Part shown: piece by piece, positions 32,645 through 42,944 of the stretch
Layout of the letters: the number at the start of each line of letters is the position of its first letter
Numbering within the stretch: position 1 is the first letter of the stretch
Assembly: GCA_001599755.1 (NCBI GenBank)
Contig: BCHX01000001.1
Coordinates: 372,001-436,000 of the forward strand
Direction: 5' to 3'
Length of the DNA: 64,000 bases
Origin: Gliomastix tumulicola
Taxonomy: Eukaryota > Ascomycota > Sordariomycetes > Hypocreales > Bionectriaceae
Program-made: the position numbers and the translations under genes
Notes under the pieces: generated by a model
Told to the model about the DNA's origin: nothing
The model's database searches: none
The model's input: only the letters and a program-made list of their open reading frames with translations

Positions 32645-35200
32645 ATGCGCGACTCCGAGCCATGCTGCGTTATCTGTGGCGGCCTCATTGCCAACATCCG
32701 GCATGACGACATGCCAGCGTGGATGAGCGAGTTCTACGTCGGTAAGTACTACACCTGGCTAAGCGTCTTCGCGGTATCACCCAGCTTCCCCGAGAGAAGC
32801 ACATCCCTTCCCAGTGCTTCGTCTTTCAACACGCAGTTCCAGTACTCATACGTTGCATAGTTCACGCCGACACACACGATGGGGAAATGCCAGTCCTTTC
32901 CGAGATGAACATTCGGACCTTTGAGCCCAATCAGTTTGGTCCCGCGGAACCTCATCCCTTCGACGCCGTCATAGATGGCATTAACGAGCCTGAGCCCATC
33001 TCTCTAAAGCGCATGCTTGATTTTCCCATCCACGGCAAATGCATGGAAATTCTCCGTCGGCAGATGACCGTTCCCTTTGATTCCAACTTCATTTGGAGAC
33101 TCTGGGACGTCTTTCGTTCGATGCCCTTCCACGAGGACACAAAACTTCTGGACTGGGACCACCTCTACGGTGAGATCGAATTTCCCTTGGACGAGGCGTA
33201 CCTCTCGGGGAACAGCCCGTGGCGTGACGGCATCGTCCCGCGCCGCATTGAGTTCTTCACGTCGCCAAACCCCATCACCTTCGCCACGGGACACGCCGCA
33301 GTGTCCGTCAAACGGAACTGGATAACAGCAACTCCCACTGCTGAGTTGGAACACGTCCTGAACGGCCCGATCCTGCCGACACCCCCAGGAGCCACAAGAA
33401 GAATCACCCGGGGAGGAGACTGCTTCACTGACAAGTTCAGCCTGGACACTTTGCTGATGATCGCCGGACACCTTCCACTTCGCGATCTCATCAACGCTTG
33501 TGTAGCCTCGCCAGCTTTCAGTCAAGTATTGTATTTCCAAACTTTCTGGCGTACGCGCTTCCAGCGGGGCGGAGAGCGACACTGGCTCTTCGAAGTCCGT
33601 CGACTGTGTCTTCCCGACGGGTATTTCATGGACTGGAGAGAGTTGTTCGAGAGAACCAGCAGAAGCAGGCTGAGTCCATTTCTCTTGAACCGCCGCAGAA
33701 TCTGGTCCCTGGTACCCAATATCCTCGAAGCGACTAGCGTTGCTTGGGAAGCCCACGGCAGTAATTCGACCGACTGGGTTTCGGATGACTCCAACTCCTA
33801 GGATGGGTTGGGCAATCGACGCATGGTTTCTGCACGCCTCTTCAAGGGCAACGCCTACGATGCCCATGAGGAAGACACGTTTGCGCAAGGGTGCCGGTAC
33901 CTGCGTCATAAAATCGTGGCCGTACCACGAGATCTCATGGAGTTCATGGTCTACTTTGTCAACCTGAGCGGAAAGGCCTACGTCTGCGGCCTCAAGCTCG
34001 TCTCCGGCGGCCGGAGTGGCAGGACCAAGTGCATGATAGGCTACAAGAGTTCGCACTTCCAATTCCACGTCCTCGGCCAAGGTGAAGACCAGAACCTCTT
34101 TGGTTTCAGAGTTGCTTTGTCGGCACGCGGCATCAGAGCTATTCAGCTGAAGATCACTCCTTGGGATGACTTACCTTGGCTCGGCGATCCGACTAATTGC
34201 TCGGTCACCACCCGTCTGGAGACCTATAGACGCATCACGCATATCGGTGCCGGCTTTGATGTGAGTTATGATGCATATTCTTACGTGTCTTGGAAAGTTT
34301 TACTGACTGAACACCACCAAAACATCAGGGCTTCAAGATGGTCAGCCTCCGTAGCCAGACCGAACGGTGGCGAGACGACTTCACACTGCCGCAAGACACA
34401 ACATCGAGTACAGCTCTACTGGCCTCCACCATCTGGGAGCGCGAGGTGCCTCCCAAGGCCGTCGACCTCAACCCCAAGTTCCTGGATAAGCTTGATTCGG
34501 AAGACCAGTTCTGCGGCTTTGCATACAACCCCTTCTTCTGGGTCAGCTTCGGGGGCGAGGATGGCGAAGACCTGCGCCATCTCCGTGAGATCCACGCCAC
34601 TGTCGACGGCTCGGATCTGATGGAGCTCGACTTCTACTACACGAGTCCTCGCAAGCCCAAGACATTTGGCAACATGAATGCGGAGTACCGGGAAAGTTGC
34701 GATACGGTGTGCTTCACCATCGACGGGCCAGGCGGAGAGCGGATCACTGCCGTGGATCTGCTTTACAGCCCGTGGCCATACGAGGGTGGTCCCCGGCGCG
34801 GGACATATTGCACGATTCAGGTATGATGCCCCCGCGGAAGATTCGATGTATGTATGTGTGAGGAGGCTTCGTACTGACAAAGTCGATGTTCGTCTTGCAC
34901 AGCTGCGCACAAACAGGGGGCGATCGGTTGTCTTCTCTCGATCCCGGAAGATCTTCATGGGCAGACGACGCGTCAAGATTGCGCCAGGCACCACCATTAC
35001 TGGCTTCTACGCAACATATGTAAGCGGTTTTCCACACACACACACACGGTCCTCTCTTGCCTTTTCATTCACGGGTGACTGACGGTTGATGGGTATAGAG
35101 CCAAGAGTTGCACAGAGGGCAGCACCCCGAGCGATTGGGTGTGATGTCGGAGCGAATTATGGAGGAAGTCACCGACAGTGACGAAAGCGAGGATTCTTAG
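32645..35200 (+). CDS. F-box-like protein (DUF7600-like), with in-frame TAG
   Basis: Model: join(32645..32741,32843..33801 then 33802..34260 with a TAG between,34329..34820,34903..35019,35099..35200). The start holds a CxxC finger (EPCCVICGGLI). The middle reads FPIHGKCMEILRRQ and LDTLLMIAGHLPLRDLINACVASPAF, an F-box-like motif, then FWRTRF and RNRRRIW-type LLNRRRIWSLV. The rest (NAYDAHEED, GCRYLRHKIVAVPRDLMEF, YVCGLKLV, GFRVALSARGIRAIQ, GFDGFKMVSL) matches the order of a large fungal F-box family, recalled as DUF7600. A TAG at 33799-33801 interrupts an otherwise continuous frame. A phase-0 intron 33712-33801 (GTACCC...CCTAG, 90 nt) would remove it, but the donor is weak and it deletes plausible coding sequence. 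Alternatives are a nonsense mutation or readthrough. Intron 1 (32742-32842) is inferred from phase. F-box members act in SCF ubiquitin ligases. Confidence 0.65.
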
Positions 35201-35805
35201 TGGGATTGTGCGACTGTTATATGATGCTTATTCTGCCTTGCTTCTCTTCCAGGCGGCGGAAGCACACGCAGAGGGACAAGGGAGGATATAGAGAGGATAC
35301 GGAAGGAGGTGGAAAGATTGGCCAGGGGGAGCGAACGGCGGCGGTGGTGAACGATCAGATGCGAAGGGACCCGGACTCCCGGCGAATCTAGGCTATTCAT
35401 GTAGAATAGCGGTGTTCTTGTAGGATTTGATAGGGGCAGACCTTGCTTGAGTAGCTACACAATGGAGACGCAAGTATTTAGCACTCCTACTCTCTAGTGA
35501 TTTCAGTTTGATTCGGGACGCGGATAGTGTGTGGCTCAGCCAGTCTGCGATTTCTTGCGCTTTGGATCGCCTGGATTTCTATAAGAATTCATGGTGTTGG
35601 AGGTGGGTGAATGTCTTGTGTTGAAGTCCCGGGTATGTTAGCCGATGAAGGATCGGATGACTCATGATGGTCACATTGACCAGGAAACAACCGGGATGTG
35701 CCATATTTCATTTCCATTCTTCATGCCCGAGCCATCACTCAATTGAACCGCAAGCACTTTCTTCGACATCTCATCCTGTTCAATGTTTCAGTCGAGAGGC
35801 CTACT
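35201..35805. other. Intergenic, F-box-like gene to hydrolase
   Basis: No gene seen in these 605 bases. Confidence 0.55.
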
Positions 35806-36858
35806 ATGAGCATCACCCAGCCGGCGCTTCGAAGCCTTCTCCCAGGTCCCCAATATCGCGCCTTCGCCACATCTGCCAGACGCGACACCACCAAAGCAAT
35901 CATGAGCCAGTACGAGACAGAGCACGAGAACCAGACATACGTCCTCCCCGACGGTCGCCGTCTCGGCTACGCAGAATACGGTCCGCGCAACGGCCGCCCG
36001 CTGCTCTGCTTCCACGGCTATCCATCCTCGCGCCTCGAGGGCGAGCCCCTAAAGACGGCCGCGCACGCGAGGAACATCCGCATCCTCTCCCTCGAGCGCC
36101 CGGGTTTCGGTATTTCCTCGCCGCAGCCCGGGCGTCGCATCGTCGACTGGCCGCAGGACGTGCACGACTTTGCGAAGGGCATGGGGCTGGAGAAGTTTGC
36201 GGTGCTGGGGGGATCCGGTGGTGGCCCCTACGCGCTGGCCTGTGCTACGAAGGACGCGCCGACGAGGGGGATGCTCACGGGCGTCGGGCTGTTTGCGAGC
36301 GCGCCGCCGTGGAGTGCCGGGGCGCATCACATGGAGGCTTACAGGCGGTGGCTCGTAGCTCTGGGCCGTCGGTGGCCGTCTGCTCTCGCTTGGCTGCTGA
36401 GGGTCACAGTCAGGACCATCAACTGGATCGCGTCCTGGCCGTCAGTGCAAAGACGCGTCGACGCGCTGCTCGACGTTGCCAAGGAGAAGGCCTCAGGCGC
36501 CAAACCCGACGAGATGACGCCCGAGGCCAAGGCCAACCGCCGAGAACGGCTGCTCCAGCTGCTCATGAACGAGCCCTTCCGACAGGGGCCCGACGCGGCC
36601 GTCGAGGAGGCCAAGCTCCTGTCGGCGCCGGACTGGGGCTTCGACTACGCAGACGTGTCCTTCGCGCCCGTCAGGATCTGGCACGGGGGCAAGGACGCGA
36701 ACAGCCCCGTGGTCATGATCCGGTGGCTGGCCGAGAGGGTGCCGGGGAGCGTTCTGACCGTGTTCGAGGACGACACGCACTATTCCATGTTTCCCTACTT
36801 TGAGAGGGCGCTCGACGAGCTCGTGCCGCCGCCGGAGGGGACGGAGGATCAGGAGTGA
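35806..36858 (+). CDS. Alpha/beta hydrolase, possible mitochondrial targeting
   Basis: Single exon, 350 aa from the ATG at 35806; a longer frame begins at 35698 but the extra 36 residues are unlikely. The first 30 residues are Arg/Ser/Ala-rich without acidic residues (LRSLLPGPQYRAFATSARR), like a mitochondrial presequence. The hydrolase fold starts with LPDGRRLGYAEYGPRNGRPLLCFHGYPSSR, the HG oxyanion motif at 70-71. The nucleophile elbow is VLGGSGGGPYAL, Ser137. An Asp is offered by WHGGKDANSPV and the catalytic His by DDTHYSMF near the end. The helical lid (about 170-250) is long. The substrate is unknown; close fungal relatives are annotated only as alpha/beta hydrolases. An in-frame MSQYETEHEN at residue 33 could give a cytosolic form. 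Confidence 0.88.
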   Translation: MSITQPALRSLLPGPQYRAFATSARRDTTKAIMSQYETEHENQTYVLPDGRRLGYAEYGPRNGRPLLCFHGYPSSRLEGEPLKTAAHARNIRILSLERPGFGISSPQPGRRIVDWPQDVHDFAKGMGLEKFAVLGGSGGGPYALACATKDAPTRGMLTGVGLFASAPPWSAGAHHMEAYRRWLVALGRRWPSALAWLLRVTVRTINWIASWPSVQRRVDALLDVAKEKASGAKPDEMTPEAKANRRERLLQLLMNEPFRQGPDAAVEEAKLLSAPDWGFDYADVSFAPVRIWHGGKDANSPVVMIRWLAERVPGSVLTVFEDDTHYSMFPYFERALDELVPPPEGTEDQE

Positions 36859-38197
36859 AGAAAGAGAGAGGCATTTTGTCAGCGGCGGGCGTGTATTAAT
36901 TTACCCTTGTACCACAAGCCGCATCATCTCGGGTCGCTTCCACTCCCCGGAAGGGCCCCCTGTATTATTCTGTATCCCTAAGTACCTACCCAACTCACCC
37001 CCAGATACCCAGATCTTCAACAAGAATAGAGAAGCTTTCGATTGAAACGCGGCGGATGCCTGATTGAGGATAGCAGCCGTTTGCAGATCATGCCGCCTCG
37101 CGTAAGAATGCTCCTTCACGGCAAAGTACATGCATTGCGGCTCTTGGAATATTCTCCCCCTTCTGTATCCCCCTATCACAATCCCTTCCTCGTGGGAAGT
37201 GCGGGAGCACCGACTCGAAACAACACATCGGGAGATCCGGATCGATTGCTCCAGCCGCCTGAGCGATTTCAGGGAGCCAGACACACACACAGCGAGAGAG
37301 AGACCCTTGCCTCTGTGGCCACCGCCCCCTTCAGAACCATCCAATATGGAAATCGCTCCTTCAGGCTAATCCCGGGGGGGCTGCTTTCTTTCGATGCCCT
37401 GCGAATGGACCGATAGCGAATGCCCAGAACCCGTCAGCTTAGTGGAATACTCCGAGAAGTCCGGCGGTTATCTACCAACCTAGCCCTCGGGAGAGCATCT
37501 TATTGGCTTGGCGACTGTGGCGAGCAAGCGACACACACACACACATATTCCGAGAAGGCAGGGCCGAAGGTTGCATGTAGCAGGTTGATGGAATGACGTG
37601 TTTCGTCGAGGAGCATTGTCGCCTGACTGGAGCGTATTATGCAACACGAGAATGAAAGACCGACGCCTGCAGCTTGGGGACTTTTGCAGGGTGTGCAGCG
37701 CGTGCATGGTCTGGCTGGCTGGCTGGCTGACAGCCAGAAGGGCAACCCGGCCTGTCAGTGTTTCCGCTGCGCGTTATTAGGCAGCTGTCAGACTGCCGAG
37801 AGCGCCTGGACCCTTGCTCTCAAGCACCCGATAGCAGGACCCTGGATCGCATTTTCTGACGGGGTTCGCTATCCGCTTGCCCCCCTCACAGGACTTGCCC
37901 TTTCGCCGCCCAGTCACACCGCCGCAATCCATTCCTTCGGCCTCCCCCCCTCGCTTGGCCATTCCCGGTTTTTTCACGGGCCCCGAGGGTATGATGTCGC
38001 TCTCGGCGGAACGCATAAATACTCCCGGCTGGCAGCAGACCGCCACGAGCCTGCCTGCCTGCCTCCCTCCCTGCTGGCTTCCCCGTCACGACACCACCCT
38101 CCCCAACCTTTCCAGCTCTACGAATCCGCTCTCCATCTATCCCATCCGCTTCACCAGGACCGTCTCGAAACACTCGAACACTCGAAAACAAGCAGCC
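36859..38197. other. 1.3-kb interval upstream of second hydrolase
   Basis: Short CA microsatellites at about 37283-37292 and 37531-37543. A TATA-like AAATA motif at about 38017 lies 180 bases before the next ATG. No gene seen. Confidence 0.5.
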
Positions 38198-39031
38198 ATG
38201 AGGTGGAGTCCGACCCGGTCCATCGTCTGGAACGAGGGCTGCGACCTGCACTACTGGCACGCAGGCAGCGGCCCCATGATCATCTTCGTGCCCGGCGGCA
38301 ACGGCCACGGGCGCCAGTTCGACAACATCATGAAGGAGCTCTGCGACCGCTTCACGTGCGTCACCTTTGACCGGCGCCAGATGAGCAGGAGCCAGGTCCC
38401 CGTCAACCGCAAGCTCAGCCCGCCGCAGCAGGCGCGCGACATCCGCACCATCATCACGGCCATCGGGCACCAGAAGGCCGTCATCTTCGGCAGCAGCAGC
38501 GGCGGCATCTTCGCCATGCAGTTCGCGCACGACTTCCCGGACATGGTCGAGTGCGTCATCTCGCACGAGGCCGGCATCGGCTCGCTTCTTCCCGACGCGT
38601 CGTCCCTGTTCGACTGGTTCCTGCACCTGCTCGAGGTCAGCGAGACCGAAGGCTGGGAGAAGGCGCAGGACGAGTTCTCGACCAAGCTCATCGGCTACGA
38701 CGACGAGGGCGTCCCCAAGACCGTCCCGCCGGAGCCCTCGAACCCGCAGAACTTCTGGGAGTACGAGGTGCCCTCGCTGCTGGGCTACACGCCGAACCTG
38801 TGGCGGATAAAGGAGAACAAGACGCCCATCGGGGTCATGCGGGCTGTGCGGTGCAAGGATGCGTTCTACGCGCGGTCCGTCGATGAGCAGGCCAAGATCC
38901 TGGGGTGTCCGTTTGCGATAGTGGCGGGCCACCACCAGGGGTTCGAGTCTGAGACGAAGGAGTTTCTGCCGGATTTCCTCGAGATGCTGAATACGTTAAC
39001 AGGCGGGGTCTTCCATACCATGACTGCCTAG
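38198..39031 (+). CDS. Alpha/beta hydrolase
   Basis: Single exon, 277 aa. Start at 38198 (MRWSPTRSIVWNEGCDLHYW) chosen because the strand that opens the fold begins directly after it; the frame stays open upstream for 107 codons of leader-like sequence with an unrelated composition. IIFVPGGNGHGRQF is the oxyanion loop (PGGNGHG), VTFDRRQMSRS the DxR strand, and VIFGSSSGGIFAMQFA the nucleophile elbow with Ser100. The His is in IVAGHHQGFES (about 245). A small lid lies at about 125-215. The fold resembles fungal hydrolases of the epoxide/ester family; the substrate is unknown. No signal peptide. Not close enough to the hydrolase at 35806 to be called a recent duplicate, although both are single-exon and on the same strand. 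Confidence 0.85.
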   Translation: MRWSPTRSIVWNEGCDLHYWHAGSGPMIIFVPGGNGHGRQFDNIMKELCDRFTCVTFDRRQMSRSQVPVNRKLSPPQQARDIRTIITAIGHQKAVIFGSSSGGIFAMQFAHDFPDMVECVISHEAGIGSLLPDASSLFDWFLHLLEVSETEGWEKAQDEFSTKLIGYDDEGVPKTVPPEPSNPQNFWEYEVPSLLGYTPNLWRIKENKTPIGVMRAVRCKDAFYARSVDEQAKILGCPFAIVAGHHQGFESETKEFLPDFLEMLNTLTGGVFHTMTA

Positions 39032-39944
39032 TCGGAGCATGGCTCTCGTCTGGAGGTGTCCGATCGAGATCGAGGTCGAGTCGCCTCATTCTTCGGAGAG
39101 CTGGCCCTGCGTCTGTTGGTTCGTCCTCGGAGAGGAGGGGTAATCCTGTACAGAAGAAGATCATGTCGTAGCAAGGAGTTTGAAAATGGAATTTGTCATT
39201 CGCTTAGCGTAAGATCATTGAGCAGTTTGGTTGATCAACAACATCTCCAACATCTCGGGACCCAGGCATCTTGTAAGCCGTAGATATCGATGCTTATTGG
39301 ACATGATAAACAATCTTGATACAAAGGAATACCTTGAGGGTATAGAAGTAAGGGGTGCCTGTGGGGAGGACTTCGAGATATGGACAATCGTCGGACGGCT
39401 TGTCACGACAACAACAGGTGCCCTCATGTCAACTCCCACGAATTTGCTGTCAGCATTACTGGAAAGATCCCATACGCTCCGGAGGCTTCGAGGCAGTGGA
39501 CCTCGGATGCAAATCTGATGTCCTGACCCTATCTATAGTGATCCCACTACCCGTCATCGAGAGCAATGCCTGCCTTGCTTGGTTCGTCTCATAGATCGAC
39601 CATTCTAGTCTCCTGTGTGCCGCTGAATGTTTCAATAACCATAGTGAACAGAGACTTCGAGTCGAACATCAAAGCGTGATCCGCTACTGTCATATGACTT
39701 TCATCTGGTACACAACTTCATCGCCTCTTCCTCACACCTTCCATAGGTCTTGTAAAGAGACATCGACATGTGATTTGAATTTGCGTACAAGATATATATT
39801 AACTGAATTAAACTTTTCGTCCTGAAGGAGAACATTTCCCCATGAAATCCAGCCCAGAGCTGACTGTCTAAGATCTATTAAGACAACAAAACATTGACAT
39901 CCGAGATAGACCGACAACAACACCACGAAAAAACTGCCGCCACA
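39032..39944. other. Intergenic, no gene seen
   Basis: The stretch becomes AT-richer toward the right end (about 39740-39890). Nothing recognised. Confidence 0.5.
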
Positions 39945-40697
39945 ATGTCTGACTTCGGCTTCCTCACCGCCAGGTTCTCCATGCCCCATGCTGAGCAATT
40001 TATGAAGATCGTCGAAGACCTAGAGGCACTCGGCCCCGACGACGAAGGCGTCACAACAATGCTCTACGGCAAGGACCGCTGGAGTGTCATCAGCGCGAGG
40101 GGAAGAGCCTCCCTCTGGGCCAGGCTCGATAGGGACTCCCCCGTGGACGATTTCGAATTCTACCTGTATGATGACCGCGACCAGAGAATTGGCTTCCTCA
40201 AGAAGCTCGCAGGTCTGGGCCTGGAGTCGGGAAGCATCGTGATCGCAGGCAACGACGAGAGCTTCCCGACTCGCATCCGCCTCCGCTTTATGCCGGGTCT
40301 CTGTGCGCCCCCTTCCGCCGCGGAGCGTGCCAAGGCTTGCCTCGAGGTGGTTACTACCTACATCCCGCGATATTACCCGTCAATGAAAACACTCCTCTGC
40401 GTTCCTGCCAGTACAAAGGAGGAGTGGACGTTCGTGGTCAGTTCGGGCACCTTTTCGCTCTGGGCCCGGATCAGGACGCCTAAGGCTGAGCCTACCTACG
40501 TCTATCTGACATCTCTAAAGGCTCTTGCTTGTCTTCGCTAGCTTGCCGGAGAGGAGGAGGAGGAGTGGTGCGGCCGTGGTGATGTGGTCTTTGAGTTCAT
40601 GGAGGGCATTCACCGCCATCCCCAATCACTCACTTTGAATCAGATAGGCGATATCTTTTCGCCGAGACTCTGGGAAGATATGGAAGACGAAAGGTAG
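39945..40697 (+). CDS. Unknown fungal protein, probable short intron
   Basis: Model: join(39945..40499,40542..40697), 236 aa. Unspliced, the frame stops at TAG 40539-40541, but the same frame continues for 51 more codons with protein-like sequence (LAGEEEEEWCGRGDVVFEF). A 42-nt intron (GTCTAT donor, CTAAAG branch-like site, CGCTAG acceptor) removes the stop and keeps the frame. The donor is unusual and the intron is at the lower size limit, so a 198-residue protein ending at the TAG is the alternative. The protein appears to hold two related halves: LYGKDRWSVISARGRASLWAR (about 40-60) and CVPASTKEEWTFVVSSGTFSLWAR (about 150-175) share W-x-x-I/V-S-x-G-x-x-SLWAR. I know no function. No signal peptide or membrane segment. 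Confidence 0.65.
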
Positions 40698-40770
40698 ACC
40701 CGTCTGCGTATATGCTAGTAATTTAACAATACGTATGTATCGTGGTTCCGTCTAGCTGTTTTGAAGACAG

Positions 40771-40812
40771 ATTAGCCACGACAGAAGAGAATGAGATAGC
40801 AAAGAATAAGCA
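40771..40812. repeat. Diverged direct repeat, copy 1
   Basis: GCCACGACAGAAG and later ATAGCAAAGAAT are shared with 41117-41160. The spacing differs by a few bases. Confidence 0.55.
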
Positions 40813-41116
40813 TCAATCATTATTATCATACATGCGTCTAAGCCCACCTTCATATTGAAGTCGATTAATAATAATGTTCCTATCGTCAGCCATTTCATCA
40901 TGAGAAAATAGTAGCATCAAAGAAGGACATTTCTCGGATAGCAAGCGATGTCCGAATCTACTACTAGGTCTAACTTTTGTTGCCTCTAGGCTATCCACAT
41001 AATAATATACCGATCATTCAAGATGAATTGCGAACCTATATCTTTAACGTTATCATTGATGAGTATTAGTATAATATCCCACGGATCCTGCCTCGTACAT
41101 AATAAGTTTATCATAA

Positions 41117-41160
41117 TCCGGCCACGACAGAAGGAACAGAAAGGGATATAGCAAAGAATG
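41117..41160. repeat. Diverged direct repeat, copy 2
   Basis: Second copy of the 40771 element, same orientation, 350 bases downstream. It might be a duplicated 3' end of the gene at 39945. Confidence 0.55.
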
Positions 41161-41522
41161 AGATGGCATTTTTATACCAAACAATACTTTGAAAATGGTG
41201 ATTATATGATGGACATTGCCCATGAGAATGAGGCTGGCTGGAGTCTGAGCTGAGTGAAGGCAATGTGGTATTAAAAACTACACTATTTGGTACATGCGAG
41301 CTGCAACTGGCAAACTTGAGCAGTGCAGGTCTCGCACCCATACGAGAACTAGGAAATTGAGAGACCCAAACCTCTTGTCTATCTATCCCTGATAAGCTTC
41401 CGGGATTTTCTTACCACCCATCAATATCTGGCGCCACAACTGGGCGACTCGAAGATTTCTGGTGGGATACGAGGACCGGATATCTATCACGACAACATGA
41501 TGGGCACAATTTCATCGTGCAC

Positions 41523-41921
41523 CTACTGACCTGCGGCCTCAGGATTCTTAATCTCAATCTGGCTCGAGTAGATAGATCCAAAGTGCGTCGGGTTCGTGTT
41601 GGCAGGGAAAATGCCCGGCGCCTCGTAGATGTCGACCCGGATGGCATACCTGCCCTCGTCCCTGATGGAGAGGTCAAGGAATTCGAAGTAGACATAGGAG
41701 CCGTTGAGCCTAATATCGCCATCGACGCGGAGGGTGCCCTGCAGGAGGTCATTGACCTCGCGGTTGCGCGCGTTGACGAGCCACGCGGTCGCGTAGTAGG
41801 GAGCCGTGTACCTGGCAGGTGGCGTGGCGTACATGCCGAGGCGGATCGGGTGAGGCAGGACCTGGCCTGCGACGCCCTCGGTGGGGTCGGTGTCGATTCG
41901 GATATCCTGGTGGCCGATCAT
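41523..41921 (-). CDS. Small velvet-like domain protein, copy A
   Basis: 132 aa, read as one exon. The core LLQGTLRVDGDIRLNGSY (59-76), then VYFEFLDLSIRDEGRYAIRVDIYE (77-100), matches the second half of the velvet domain: the LxGTxxS element, then the F.F.DLSVR..G.YRLRF.L.E signature. ATAWLVN (45-51) fits the preceding strand (ASLV). Velvet proteins (VeA, VelB, VosA, VelC) are DNA-binding regulators of development and secondary metabolism. They are 300-600 aa with extended loops, whereas this is a bare domain about half their usual size. The N-terminal QxPxRAR motif of classic velvets is replaced by QVLPHPIRLGMYA. A possible donor (G|GTCAGT) overlaps the last codons, so a further 3' exon cannot be excluded. 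Adjacent to a second copy in the same orientation. Confidence 0.65.
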   Translation of the reverse strand: MIGHQDIRIDTDPTEGVAGQVLPHPIRLGMYATPPARYTAPYYATAWLVNARNREVNDLLQGTLRVDGDIRLNGSYVYFEFLDLSIRDEGRYAIRVDIYEAPGIFPANTNPTHFGSIYSSQIEIKNPEAAGQ

Positions 41922-42429
41922 GGTGACGGTTGGAAGTATTCGTGTAGCGGAACGGTATTGGTGGGAGTTTGTTGACTTTGCGAGGCGTGAGACTGGTTCT
42001 TGTACGGCAATATGGTTGGTTAGGATTCAATAGCACTGTTCACCGTATGGACTGGCAGCCCGTCTTTATATCCTTTGTTGGTGGTCAATCACATCATTGA
42101 CAGTCGGGACGTCGTACATGAAACTGTTCTCGGTGTTCAGTCAGACATCCATCAAACCTTTGTGACCGGCGTTCACCGCTGGACTGACTGACAGTGAGCT
42201 GAACTGCCCTTCTGGAACTGCGATTTTTAAACAAAGGGTGGCACTGATTCACTGTTCTGTCTCGATGCATGGCCAATCAAGTGCGATAGAAGAACAATTG
42301 GTTCACGAACAATGGTAGTACATGTGCCTCTGGAATCTCAATGTCATGTCTCCCAGGGGTATGACAAGATAGCGACCAAATCATCCACCTCCCAAACTCG
42401 AGGCTGGGCGATATGGCCTTGATACTCAG
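41922..42429. other. Intergenic between the two velvet-like genes
   Basis: It contains the TATA box of copy A and the 3' region of copy B. Nothing else seen. Confidence 0.55.
42064..42070 (-). promoter_or_regulatory. TATA box of velvet-like copy A (TATAAAG)
   Basis: On the minus strand, 143-149 bases upstream of the ATG at 41921. Supports transcription of this small gene. Confidence 0.5.
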
Positions 42430-42822
42430 CTAACCTCGATCCGAGATTATAAGCGTGAACTCGGTAAACTCGGTCCCAAAGTGAGTGTCCTTGGGGTTCT
42501 TGGGCGGAGCCTGCCCCTTCTCCCAGATGCTGACCTCCAGCTGGTACTTGCCCGCCCGCGTGACACTCAGATCCCGCCAGGTAAAGGTGACCAAGTTGCC
42601 TCTCTGCTTGTGGCCGTCCACGGTGCGGGTGCCGGCCAGCAGCTCGTTCATCGCTGTGCCTGAGTAGTCGTCGAACAGGGACATGGTGGCCTTGTACTCG
42701 CCCGTGAACTTGGCATTGACGTCGTCAGGGATCATATCTGCCCTGAGGGCCGGCCGCAGGGTCACGTTCGTGTAGCCCTGTGATGTCTCGCCGGAGATGT
42801 TGATTCTCATTGCTCCGATCAT
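42430..42822 (-). CDS. Small velvet-like domain protein, copy B
   Basis: 130 aa, one exon. Aligned with copy A: MNELLAGTRTVDGHKQRGNL then VTFTWRDLSVTRAGKYQLEVSIWE (78-101), and THFGTEFTEF near the end against THFGSIYSSQ in copy A. The same velvet elements are present (LxGT, DLSV, G.Y.L...I.E). The aromatic FxF of the signature is FTW. The N-terminal strand region MIGAMRINISGETSQGYTNVTLRP shares only MIG and general spacing with copy A. The frame ends SDRG*, with a GTTAGC directly after, so a 3' exon is possible. DNA binding or partner contacts cannot be predicted because the classic N-terminal motif is absent. The pair probably arose by an old tandem duplication. Confidence 0.62.
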   Translation of the reverse strand: MIGAMRINISGETSQGYTNVTLRPALRADMIPDDVNAKFTGEYKATMSLFDDYSGTAMNELLAGTRTVDGHKQRGNLVTFTWRDLSVTRAGKYQLEVSIWEKGQAPPKNPKDTHFGTEFTEFTLIISDRG

Positions 42823-42936
42823 CGTGCTGGAGGATGTGAAGGCTGCTGACTTCCTGGAGGGGCAGAGTTGTGATATAGGCTGATTCTGTAGTAGTCAGCG
42901 TTGTTGTGTGCGTGAATGACAATGCGTGAGGGTGTA

Positions 42937-42944
42937 GATATATA
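42937..42944 (-). promoter_or_regulatory. TATA box of velvet-like copy B (TATATATC)
   Basis: On the minus strand, 115-122 bases upstream of the ATG at 42822. Confidence 0.5.

Larger units (their letters stand above)
40698..41522. other. AT-rich interval with a short diverged repeat
   Basis: Visibly richer in A and T than its flanks. It contains two related ~45-bp segments (listed separately). No gene seen. Confidence 0.55.

Noticed and set aside
32415..32726. Phe/Ser-rich plus-strand open frame
   Set aside because: It runs through the 17-bp minisatellite, whose period rotates the frame; this is repeat translation, not a protein.
35698..35805. Earlier start for the hydrolase at 35806
   Set aside because: The added residues are leader-like and would bury the Arg/Ser-rich presequence.
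37886..38935. 349-codon minus-strand open frame
   Set aside because: Antisense shadow of the hydrolase at 38198.
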